Positions 10,962 to 21,062 of a DNA stretch of 64,000 bases are shown in pieces; position 1 is the first letter of the stretch; the number at the start of each line of letters is the position of its first letter. Below the pieces are notes generated by a model. That model was not told where the DNA came from, did no database searches, and saw only the letters and a list, made by a program, of their open reading frames with translations. Source of the DNA: Paraphaeosphaeria minitans (Eukaryota; Ascomycota; Dothideomycetes; Pleosporales; Didymosphaeriaceae); NCBI GenBank assembly GCA_015832175.1, contig WJXW01000003.1, forward strand, positions 3,162,001 to 3,226,000. Direction: 5' to 3'. The position numbers and the translations under genes are program-made.

Positions 10962-12275
10962 ATGGACGTAGACGGCCTACCACCGCCATCCATCAGCCGT
11001 GCACCGCGCGAGCTCCTCGAGCTGCAAAAGGCCATCGACAATTTCAGTTTCGAAGATGGCGATTTCGACGACGAAGCGGCCCCGCCACCTATCCAACGGC
11101 CGAGGACGACTCCCTCGCGTGCGTCACCTTCCGACAATGTCTCCAAATCTCCAGTGGCTCCGAAACGCCTAGCCTCGTCACCAAAACAGCCAACGCCTGT
11201 TCCGCGCTTTGCGACACCTCCTACATGGATGGTCGCAAAGCCATATCCTCAGTACAACGACTTGATTTCGGTTCCGACCAGAGCACCACCCCCAGAACCA
11301 GATCGAATTCCGCCTCTTCGTGTAAACACATATCATTCTTCTTCAACGGATAGACATGCACCTCCGCTTCCAAGTAAAAATCCCCGGCGATCACATTTTG
11401 AGCCAGAGCCTCTGGAGCCAAGCCGGCCCGACCACGCAAGGAATTTCTCGCATCCATTAAAGAAGCAATTGAATTTGCAATCACAAACGCAACCCCAAAG
11501 GCAACCCAAATATGCCAATACGGCGTCGTTCCGGCATCCACCCAGGCCTGTGTCCTTTCGAAACAGCTCTCGGACACCCTACAGCATGCGCCGATGGAGC
11601 TCACTCGACACAATAGATTCTGTTCAGACAACACAGGAAACCTCGAGGGAAAACTCCATCGATGGGACGGAGAGTATGCGCACCGAGATCAGCTCAAGTT
11701 CTAAGCGGCAGTATCTATCATTTGACGACGGCGGCCAAGGCGAAGATGAAGACTCACTGGCTGGAGATATACCGGGAACCCCACCAGCAAGCAGCGTATC
11801 GCTTCCAAGTACTCCCTCCGACGACTCACGGCGATCCTCTGCGAGTAATTCACTACGGTCTATATCCACAACAACGCAGGGTAGCGGTTCGAAGAGATCC
11901 ACCACGGCATCTCTTATGAGAAGGTTGAAGGGGAATAAGACATCCGAGCCATTGCTGACACCAGAGAGTCTGGAGGTGGAGAAAAGGGCTTCGCTCGACC
12001 AGAGTTCACGCACAAACTCATCGAACTCAACCATGACTATCTCTTCTGGCAGACCTTCCGAAGCTGCCTTGCCAGGCTCATCGCATGGCAGCACATCACA
12101 GCTTTCAGTATCAAGCAAGGAGTGGAAGTCGAGCAATTTTGATACAAGCGGCTTGACCCAGGCCGAGTTGAAGAAGTGCAAGAAAAAAGGCATCAATCCG
12201 GCATTGTACGCGGAGATGAAGGCCGCACGGAAAGGGCGCTTTGTCAGCCCCATTGGGGGAAACACTTTCATATGA
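10962..12275 (+). CDS. Ser/Pro-rich protein of unknown function with conserved basic C-terminus
   Basis: A single uninterrupted frame of 437 aa from the ATG at 10962. It is mostly low-complexity: Pro-rich to residue ~190, then Ser/Thr-rich with many S-x-S and RRSS sites that could be phosphorylated, consistent with a disordered regulatory protein. The last ~35 residues differ: LTQAELKKCKKKGINPAL then YAEMKAARKGR and a GGNTFI end, a compact basic block I associate with a family of uncharacterised filamentous-fungal proteins. No membrane segment or signal peptide. Shares its promoter region with the SOG2-like gene, so a role in polarity signalling is conceivable, but nothing in the sequence shows it. 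Confidence 0.75.
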   Translation: MDVDGLPPPSISRAPRELLELQKAIDNFSFEDGDFDDEAAPPPIQRPRTTPSRASPSDNVSKSPVAPKRLASSPKQPTPVPRFATPPTWMVAKPYPQYNDLISVPTRAPPPEPDRIPPLRVNTYHSSSTDRHAPPLPSKNPRRSHFEPEPLEPSRPDHARNFSHPLKKQLNLQSQTQPQRQPKYANTASFRHPPRPVSFRNSSRTPYSMRRWSSLDTIDSVQTTQETSRENSIDGTESMRTEISSSSKRQYLSFDDGGQGEDEDSLAGDIPGTPPASSVSLPSTPSDDSRRSSASNSLRSISTTTQGSGSKRSTTASLMRRLKGNKTSEPLLTPESLEVEKRASLDQSSRTNSSNSTMTISSGRPSEAALPGSSHGSTSQLSVSSKEWKSSNFDTSGLTQAELKKCKKKGINPALYAEMKAARKGRFVSPIGGNTFI

Positions 12276-14028
12276 TAGTGTATAAATGCATGGCACTTTA
12301 ATGATGATCGCAGGGCCTTGTGCAGGAAGCAACTCACAGTTCCCGTCATGCCCGATGCTATACAATTGGCTGCCTTAATGTCTCCGTGGACTCTACAGAC
12401 AGACATCGCAGCGGCTGACGATGTTGCCGGTCGGTTTTCCTGGTCGCATCGGTCAGCCTGCATCTACAGTCGACCCCCTAGATCAACCTCTCTCCAAGCA
12501 CAGCACGTGATGGACGGAATCGAGTGCAGCGCCGAGCTGTTGTGCCGGCACAGCGGCGCTCTCGTCGATGTCGGCACTTGCTCCCTAGACAACCAGGAAA
12601 CCACAGCGTCGCTTTTCCGGGTAATCTCTGCAGGATGAGATATGAAGACGGCATGCCACGGACCCACGTGCATCTATTCTTCGGCGTGGCTCACGCTAGA
12701 TCCGGGGTTGATGCCCGCAAGTGAAGTCAAGTCACGTCTAGTCATCGTTTACGTGAGCAACGCAAGGGATGTGCAGGTCCGTCACGTTGCCGTTTCATCG
12801 GTCGTCAATCGGGGTGGCGGCCATGCATGCATGCATCATCTCTTCAACCATCCCCCAGGAGGGACGACATCATATCGCGCCCCCCCGCTCCGCTCTGCGC
12901 AAACCCGTCCTCCTCGGGAACCCTCGTCTGCTTATCGCGACCCAGGCGGCTCTCCCTCTGCATGGCTGGCATAGTCACCTTCCCCATGCAGACGGCGACG
13001 TGAACATTCTCGGCATATGAGATACCAAGCGGGGGCGTGTCAAACGGCTAGCCTGCACCGCTGGTACCGGGCCGTGCGGTCATGTAGATTAAACGGGGCT
13101 GCAGGATTACCTGGTCGACGAGGCTCGCGGATCGGATATGGGCAGCGCACAAGGGCAGATGGAGCGTAGCTGGGTGCGGGCGTCAGCGATGCATTTCGGT
13201 GTTCCGGCGTCGTGGGACGCCATGGGTAGGTGTATGCTGTCGACTTTGGGCTTTGGGCACGCGATTCGGGCCTGTGGCATGGCGCGCCAAAGAGCAGGTG
13301 TTCATCGTGTGCTGTGGGTAGCGCGCTTTGGAGTCGATTCCAATCGTGGATATCAAGTCCGATGCGCGCATCTACCTACCTGCGCAGTGGCAAAGGGAAC
13401 TACCCAAGCCGCGGGGTGGTCGGGCATTGGACATCAGCATCAGCACCACGCGCTCCTTGGATTCGAGTCGGTCGCCGTCCTGGCCCCAACCCAGCAATTG
13501 TCATCACCTCACCCAGCGAGCACCCACGGAAGGGAAGGGAAGGGGCGGGGTAAAGCCGTAAGCCCACCGCAGGCACGAGGTTCGCCACACGCAAATCAGA
13601 CATGGCAGTGCGTAAGCTCGCCCTTGCATGGAATTCACAATTGCATACAGTACGGTAGATAGCTACCTAGGTAGCTTCTCCGCGTGCTAGTGACGGAGTA
13701 AGAGGCCGGGCCAGGTGCAGGTGTGGAAAAGCCGGCGGCGGCACGAGCGTTGTCGATCCTGAGCGCTGCTTTTGGTGGGCGGGCGTTGGAGAGGCGGGGA
13801 TGCTGGCCGCCCGCGCTAGGGAGAAGGTGCGGCTGAAGGGAACGAGAGAGATAAACGAGGGCGTCGTGGCCTGGGCTTCGTGCATACTACTGTGTATACT
13901 ACACTATACAGACCGGGGACTTGCCTATCCATTCGCCTAGCTGGTCTAGGAGAGACTGCAAATGTCTACACATGGGGACGTGGATGTAGAGCAACGTCAA
14001 ACACCCGCCCTCTCCTCATCGCATCGCA

Positions 14029-14094
14029 CCGCACCCCCAACATCCATCTCCCGCACCCCCAACAACCATCTCCCACACCCTCAACAACCATCAG
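14029..14094. repeat. 22-bp minisatellite, three copies
   Basis: Copies at 14029, 14051 and 14073 follow the pattern CCGCACCCCCAACAACCATC with a few substitutions. Confidence 0.85.
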
Positions 14095-14503
14095 CACGAT
14101 GGGTACCGGTAGATAGGCCCGGCCGCTAACTCGCCAAACCTCCGAGCGATCGACAGACCGTCTGCCCACTCGCCGTCACATGTCCAACAACGTTCCTGGC
14201 CGGAAACAACTCGTCACACTCGCGGATCCCATTCGTTCGATCGATGGCACGTCACACGGCGCCGAGTCCTCTCGGACACTTTTTTCTTCTTCTCTAGACT
14301 CTTACTCTCTCACTGTTCTTCGCGTCTTCTAGAAGGATGGAGAGGATCGATCACCCCACCACGTGTCCCGCTAGGATACGAGAGTAGGTAGACTTGTGGA
14401 CATTCGGCGAATGGGCGTGCCGAGCGAGACGTCGCATCAGTTGCGCTGCACAGCCCTAAAATGTGGAGCTTCTCGCGTTCAACGTCGAGCGGCATTTCGA
14501 GGA

Positions 14504-14556
14504 AGATCGAGAGATCGAGAGATCGAGACGTGATGTAATGTGATGTGATATGATGA
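14504..14556. repeat. AGATCGAG octamer run followed by TGATG-type repeat
   Basis: Three AGATCGAG units are followed directly by an imperfect TGATGTGA tract. Confidence 0.75.
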
Positions 14557-14602
14557 GGGTGGGGCCCTTCAGACGGCTTTTCTCACGCTCACGCCGTGTG
14601 TA

Positions 14603-14637
14603 TTATTTTTTCTTTTTTTTCTTTTTTTTTTTTTTTT
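14603..14637. repeat. T-rich homopolymer tract
   Basis: About 35 bases of nearly pure T broken by two C and an A; a typical slippage tract or the A-tail trace of an old insertion. Confidence 0.7.
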
Positions 14638-15159
14638 AAATCCGCGTCGGGGATGCCATTATCTACTGAGAGTCTTTCTTCTCCCAGCATCATCATACCA
14701 ACCCACCCACCCACCCACTACCCGTTCCTCGTGCGACGCCCTCCCGAGTGAGCCCGGAAACGTCACGGCCTCGGGTAGCATTCTCGCGAGGTCGCCCTCC
14801 CTGCGGTGCGGGAGGGACGCAAAAGTGGAGCCCCCCTGAAGCCGCGGTGCTTTCCATCTCGCAGCCAAGAAGGGGTTTTCGTGGTGTGCGCGTGTGCGAC
14901 GTCCCGATGGGACGACACGATACGAGATGGTATGCGGTGCTGCGTTGCGTACATACGTGGTGCATCGTGCGACTACGTCCCTGTACATGGAGTCTAGAAT
15001 GAGGCCGTTGAGAGGACTCCTGGGTCTGTGCTGTCTATGTACTATATTATGCGTGTAATGTGTAAGAACAGCGTGGATTTGGGTTGGGACGCAGAGCTTC
15101 GAGATGATGGGTGGTAGGAGCGTAGCTGCCCATGATTGTGTTTTCCTGTAGGTAGGCCT

Positions 15160-15208
15160 GTAGGTAGGTAGGTAGGTAGGTAGGTAGGTAGGTAGGTAGG
15201 TAGGTAGG
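15160..15208. repeat. GTAG tetranucleotide microsatellite (~12 copies)
   Basis: Perfect (GTAG)n run of about 49 bp, preceded by an interrupted partial run from 15148. Confidence 0.95.
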
Positions 15209-15275
15209 GTCAAGAGCGGAGTTGACATCATATCTTGACGATCTCACACTACCAACCTGCACCAGATGTGTTAAG

Positions 15276-15366
15276 GCAACCACACTGCTCAATCCATCTG
15301 CCATACAGCCCCATCCCGTGATTCCAGCAAAGCAACCACATCGCTCAATCCCTCTACCATACAGCC
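15276..15366. repeat. 35-bp direct repeat, 56-bp period
   Basis: GCAACCACAYYGCTCAATCC units at 15276-15310 and 15332-15366 both end in CCATACAGCC. A degenerate third start, GAACAACCACACTCGG, follows near 15380. Confidence 0.8.
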
Positions 15367-16681
15367 ACACATTCTAGTTGAACAACCACACTCGGCTCCC
15401 CTCACCATGCACACCGTAAGTGCAGCCACAACCGTTCCTAGAGCATCTTCTAGAGCAGCGGTACCTCTCAAACACGCCAAAAAATTTCTACCTAGATCCC
15501 GCAGCGCGGCCCATGCGTCGAAGCTTTGAAGCTTCCAAGCTTCCTCGGAGCCTGGGGACGTCCGGCGAGTCGAGGTGCGCGCGGCTAAAATACCTCGAGC
15601 TGGCGGTTCGCGCGAAACGGAAGTGGACTTGGAGCCCGCGTTGGGGCTCGTATACCTACCCACCTACTCCTGACTTCGTTTGCGCGGGATCCGGAGCCGG
15701 ATTGATTTGTAGGATAGAAGGAAGGAAGGAAGCTTGGGATTTGCCAGGTGCTTTGGGGAGTTCTTTTTCTTCTCCCAACGTTGCACCGTCCCGCAACACG
15801 TTGAGCAAGGCTTCTAGAAGCAGCATCGTGACGCCGGGCGCACGGATCCCCAAAAGCCAGGCGATTGGGTTGGACTTCCATCGCCTTAGGGCGGTCTCGC
15901 ACGTCAGGAGATGCTCGCGCGCCTGTGCCTAGGCAGAGGTGAGTCTGCCACGCAGCCGTACCAACGAACGGGCGCAGGATGCCCGAGCCCATCAAACAAC
16001 ACAAGCGCACGTCGAAGCCAAAAAGCACTCGAGGATCAATGTGGCAGTCGAGTAGATCAAGTTCGATTGCTCGCTAGCTCTGCAGTAGAGCGGGTATTGT
16101 GGATCTAGGTATGTGCGATCCACCTCTCGCCGGCCGGTACCCTTTGGTTGGCAGGGCCGGCAGACGTGAAGGATTAAACTCCTTTAAAAAAAAAAGATGA
16201 AAAAAACAAAAAAAAATGTACAACATGGTAAGACAATAGCCACCCGAGCCCCCCTTTCATATCCACTTCCGTCATGATATCGGCTCAGCGATAGGAATAT
16301 TGCAGCCTGGCATTGCAAGCTGGAGAGCACAACGCCGTGGTCCCAAGCCCGTCCGTTACGGTTGGGTATCCAGATAAAAGCACAATGAAGCCCATCGTCC
16401 CAGGCTCCAGTATTTTGTAACACAGTATTGTAAACGCCGAATCTAGAAGTGAAGATGATGCCGATATAAATCCAATGGTAAACCACCCAACATGTGGTGT
16501 GGACGTGAAATCGCCAGTGCGCCTTGCAGGAAAAATGTGACAAGTGACGCCGGGGTATGCAGCATAATGCAGATGCAGGTCGTTCCGATATCACACCGTC
16601 GTAATCGTTGTACTCGGATCCGATCCATTTCTGGCCGGATCAATGGGGAAAAATCCAGGTTACAAAATGGGTCGAAGCGAG

Positions 16682-17904
16682 TTAGAATAGCCCTCCCTCC
16701 ACGACTCCTTGCTCTTCTTCTCTCAGTTGGCCACCGCTTCTCTTTTTCGGCCATAGCTTGCTGCTCACTCGTTTCCAGCTGTCTCGGGTTGCGTTCGCCA
16801 GACCGCTGTGTTCACCACGGCTCGCCCGGGGACTGGGGGTGCCACTGTTGGATCCGTTCTCGTAGTAGGCTTGCTGGAAATCGGTCATGGGGTAGTCGCT
16901 CATCGGCGGGGTTCCCGGTGGGGTCAGAGGGTCGCTCATGCCCGATGGGCTTCTGCTGCCGGAGTCGTCGGTCAATGCGTCACTACCGCTAGCGTAGCTG
17001 AGCGGACCGCGAGATGAAGATGATCCGGATGACGTTGCGGGTTGGGAGTTGAAGCGGGAGTGGGAGAAGGGTCGTGCATGCATGAAGTTGGAGGTGAGTG
17101 ATGATGGTGCAGAAGCACGTTGATGGACGGGAGGGTGAGCGGAAGTGCGGGTGTGATGGAGGGTGCGTTCGTCGTAGCTCCGGGTGGAGGAACGAGTCGT
17201 GCTCGATTCGTGGCTGTCGTGGCTGACGGCTGAGTGCAACGCGCTCATTGGTGACGCTGAGTTGAGGAAAGAGACCAGCACGCTTTCCTCCATGAGCTCG
17301 TAGATCTTGTTGACAGCCTCATCCAATGCTGATGGGTGCGGTGGGACGTACGAGTCGGACAGGTTGAGTAGGGTGTCGCGCACGTCGGCAGGCAGATTGA
17401 CCTAGTGTTGTCAGCAAGCGCACAGAATGCGGTAGGGATGATGCTCACCTCCCGAGGGCCGGACTCGCGGATGTAGGCGTCTATCAAGCGTCTCCACAGC
17501 ATCAAGACGTATGCACATTCGTCGGAGAGGGGAGAGATGGGAGTGCCCGGATGGCGGTTCGCCATCTTTGAGTAGTGTTTTCGATACCGCGAGGCATCCA
17601 TTGTGAATTCGAGGTTCTCCAAGCAGTGGTTCTGGGACAGGAAGGCCATGAAGGAGCTGAGTGTGTAGGGCGGTGGAGCGGTGTTTGCTAGGATCTCGGA
17701 CAGGTTGGGTCTTCGGTTGGAGGCAGAGGCGATGGTGCGGGGGATGGAGACGGTGAGCGGGCGCGAGGGCGCGTGGTACTCGGCCATGGACATGTTGACG
17801 TCTTCGTCGTCGGGCTCGACCGTCGACGTGGTGGGAGACGAGGCGGTGGAGGAGGAGCAGGTTTGTATTTGCAGTGGTTGGGTGGCCGTCTTTCTCGAGT
17901 TCAT
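16682..17904 (-). CDS. RGS-domain protein (G-protein signalling regulator)
   Basis: Two exons on the minus strand, 17904-17449 and 17401-16682, with a 47-bp intron (GTGAGC...CACTAG); 391 aa. The RGS fold spans residues ~67-235 and begins RPNLSEILANTAPPPYTLSS, with FMAFLSQNHCLENLEF as the first helix pair and LDEAVNKIYELMEESVLVSFLNS as the closing helix. A ~35-residue insertion separates the two halves. RGS proteins speed GTP hydrolysis by G-alpha subunits and so damp GPCR signals. The C-terminal ~150 residues are Ser/Pro-rich. The ATG at 17904 (MNSRKTATQ) is chosen because the open frame upstream has no ATG of its own; a 5' exon could have been missed. Confidence 0.8.
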
Positions 17905-18781
17905 GATGCTTCTCCGCAGTTGTTTGTAGACGCGGCGGGCGCTATTTCTACCGGTTGGGTCTGGGCCTTCGCAGGAACAGCACTGAGGGCGAAATTGTTG
18001 CGCCAGTTTGACGGGTGGTGGCACGAGGTCCGGAGAACCCAGTGGCAGGTCGATGGGTGGGCGGATGTTATCGCGGCGAACGGGTCATCGAGGGCACTGG
18101 CGGGTGGTTTGACGAGGCGTCTGGCGTCGCACGCGGGGGACACGGCGGGTTGCAGGCGGGCCTCGGGCGGTTTGGAGGTGCAGCGGGAGCGAAGTGGTTT
18201 CGCGAGAGGTGGTTTGGCGGTTGGCGGTCGGCGACAGGCTGCAGGGTCGGGGCGCGGGAGCAGGCTGTTAGGTGGGCGGTGGGCGCTGGTGAGACGCAGA
18301 CGGAGACAGAGACAGCGCTCTCTTAGCAGGTGTGGCGGGCGCAGCGTTCAGTGGCCGAGGGTGCGGCTCAGCGTGGTTTTGAGCAGCGTGCGGGTGCAAG
18401 AGTCAGGGTGGGCTGGACTGGGGCGCTGGGTGTTGGCGCAGGTGTCGTTTTGGACTTGAGCTGGCGGACGGGGCAGGTCAGCGCAGGCCAGGAGGGAGCA
18501 CGTTCGCCGTATCGAGTGGGTTGGGGTGGGTTGGTGGTGGAAGGGATTAGGGAATGAGGAATGGCGCACTGGTGAGCGGGTGGGTTAAAGCGGCAGACGG
18601 CAGGCGGGCGGTGATTGGAGGCAGGGGCCATCGAACGAGGATGGAAGAATTCTAGCGCCGCCCGCCGTGGACGCAGCGCGACGCAGCTAAAGGGGCCCCT
18701 GGTGAAACGCTAACGCTGTGCTTGCTGCAGCAGCAGACGGGCTGTCGCCAGCAGCGTCGTCGCCACCACCACCAGCCCAGC

Positions 18782-18826
<45 letters not shown>
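18782..18826. repeat. CAGC tetranucleotide microsatellite (~11 copies)
   Basis: Perfect (CAGC)n run within a C-rich stretch. Confidence 0.95.
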
Positions 18827-18828
<2 letters not shown>

Positions 18829-18874
18829 CCCACTCCAGAGTCCAGCCTGCAACACCTGCCTGCGGTGCTTCTTT

Positions 18875-18951
18875 GCGCGATTCGATGCTGCGTGGTGGCC
18901 TCTGCCTCTCCGCGCGATTCGATGCTGTGCGGTGGCCTCTCTCTGCCTCTC
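18875..18951. repeat. ~37-bp direct repeat, two copies
   Basis: GCGCGATTCGATGCTG followed by GGTGGCCTCT and CTGCCTCTCC, at 18875 and again at 18912. The second copy has a small CT expansion. Confidence 0.8.
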
Positions 18952-19205
18952 CGCACCACTCTGTGCTCCCTGTCTTCAGAGCAGCAACTACAGCATCATA
19001 CATACTGTGTACGATACCCTACAGGGTGCGTGCAGACTCCATTTCCGGCGCCTGGGGCCGGCTCTTACGTTGTGGACAGGCCTCAAAACCACACCCGGCC
19101 ACCGTGGCTGGGGGTAGACTATTGCACCATACCTCTGACAGCATTGCTCAGATCATGGCAGCGCTGCCCGAGTCAATCCGCCCAGAGTTGCGCTTGCATT
19201 TGCAT

Positions 19206-19320
19206 CTACACATGTCCAACCGCCTCTCGCAGCTACACCAGTCCAAACGCCTCTTGCAGTGGTTGACGCCAACCGCTTCTTGCACCTACACATGTCCAAC
19301 CGCCTCCTGCAGTGGTTGAC
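19206..19320. repeat. ~80-bp period direct repeat
   Basis: CTACACATGTCCAACCGCCT occurs at 19206 and 19286. CTCYTGCAGTGGTTGAC occurs at 19251 and 19304. The pieces suggest a duplicated, partly rearranged unit. Confidence 0.75.
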
Positions 19321-20253
19321 TCCGACTGCCTCTGGCACGGCTTGTCTGCGCTCAGGCGAGCACCGCAAACGCTAAGCACGCCAAACGAAGGCCAGCCGAA
19401 GTGCGTCGAGAGGGCCAAAAGCCGTGGCCCATGACATGCCTCGCTTTGTCCCCGGCCACCGCGTCCGTGCCAATTGCATCAAGTTAGATATCGCCCGCTG
19501 CGTGCACAAAGAAGACCACAGCGAGTCCGATAATGCCCATCTGCTCTGCGGTGCTGCGTGCGACGGCCACCAGCGCGAGAGCATTGCCCGCCGCCGGCTC
19601 GCGGTGCTTCTAGCTGCTGCCAGTCACATCTCGATTCTCATCTGACTCTTCACCCTATCGCTGGGGCCAAGGCACACGCGAGCCTCTCCCGAAGCAGACC
19701 TGCCTGAGGCGGCACTGAGGCCTGAATCTTGATTCTCACGGTAATGAACTGGCCCGAGCGAACCCTCTAAACACCACGCAGATCCACATGAGATCCGCAC
19801 GCACCAGCGCCTGTCTGTTGAGTGTGCAACTCCAGCCCACCATCGTCCCCATCGCACCTGGCCGCAATATCCCTCAACGCGCACACCGGACCCAGCGCTA
19901 CCATCCAGAAGCCCCTCTTGTGTCCGCTGCTGAAAGCGCCGCGTTAAAAGAGGGGCCACCGCCTTGCATGCTGCTGACGTTTCACCCAACCCCTGTCCCC
20001 TCTTCATCACCGTGCTCCGTCCTTCCATGCACAGAAAATTCGAATCTGCTTCCAGAAGCCTTCCGCATCCGAATCAGGCCATCTACGCCTAGCTTGATTC
20101 ATCCGCTCGCTTTCGTGTTCCCAACACCAACACCCGTTGTCGTTACAGTTACAGCTCCCGCGCCTCGCTCGGCAACTGCAAGTCCGTCCTTCAAAGAGCT
20201 TCTTCAGTCTTGTCACTTGCGAAGTCACCCTTGCCAGCTCACGTCGCCCCAGC

Positions 20254-20436
20254 ATGATTCAATCAGCCGCCGGTAAGCGTTGCAACCGAAAAAAAAAAAT
20301 CGCAACAAAACTGAACACCTCCCGCGCACATGACGCTCGAGTGGAGAGCTGCCTCTGTCATTGTGGACACTGCAAAGCGAAATCCCCTCACCGCCCAACT
20401 AATTCGCTTTTAGCCGCTTGGCAACCGGAAATCTGA
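20254..20436 (+). other. Possible tiny spliced reading frame
   Basis: An ATG after a CT-rich leader starts six codons, followed by a good donor (GTAAGC at 20273). A plausible acceptor (CGCTTTTAG, ending 20413) with an upstream CTAAT would join to seven more codons and a stop, a 13-residue product. It resembles the 5' end of a gene whose body is missing, or a short upstream frame. Weak evidence. Confidence 0.15.
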
Positions 20437-21062
20437 CCCAGAAGCCTCCCATCATCCCTGCCCACGCCACTCTACCTATATTAATAAAAACACTCCGATA
20501 ATTGATCGCCTTTTGTCTCGGAACTTCGTGCACGTGTAGCACGCGTAGCTTGTCGTGCGTTGCGTGGGATGATCCATCTGATCCAACACAACGCCGCTAC
20601 ATCCATCTGCCATGACGTTGGCCCGAACAGGTGGGAGTAGGATGCTCATCGTCCGATATCTTCCCAATATGGTGCTGCGGCCGACCGGACTGTGAGGTCA
20701 CTGCTCCGAACAGCCTCCACCTTTGTGTCGTTCGGACCCAGCCATCCGCGCTACTTAGCCAGAGTGAAACGTGACAGGTGGACCGCATCTTTCTCTAACC
20801 GTGTGACATGTGGGGGGCTCGACTTGTCTTTGGGTTCAGACTGTCCTCTACACGACAAGCGCCGCGAAACATGGGGAGCGTGGGATACACATGCTGTCGT
20901 CGATCAATCCATCCGAGCCGCCGGCAACCACGGGATCTTTACATGTCACCAGCCTCAGGTCGCCTAACCTCAGACGGTCAAAGGGGCTCCCTGCCCACCT
21001 GCCCAAGTGGTGCTGCGTACCTTGCGATTCTGTTGCAGGTAGAGACTCCGTCAACAATGGTT

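Larger units (their letters stand above)
12276..16681. other. 4.4-kb gene-free, repeat-rich interval
   Basis: No supportable gene on either strand. It contains several simple-sequence tracts (listed separately), a CCCA run at about 14696-14720, and A-rich tracts at 16180-16217 that may lie in the 3' region of the RGS gene. Long frames here mostly come from repeats or GC bias and show no family motif. Confidence 0.5.
17905..20253. other. Gene-free interval upstream of the RGS gene
   Basis: Unusually G-rich on the plus strand from 17930 to 18640, then C-rich with several tandem tracts. No gene is supportable. Confidence 0.45.

Noticed and set aside
14659..15231. 191-codon minus-strand frame with repeated YLPT
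   Set aside because: Its first part is the translation of the GTAG microsatellite; the rest has no family-like sequence.
17773..18459. 228-codon plus-strand frame, Gly/Arg/Val-rich
   Set aside because: Antisense to the RGS gene and its G-rich upstream region; composition artefact.
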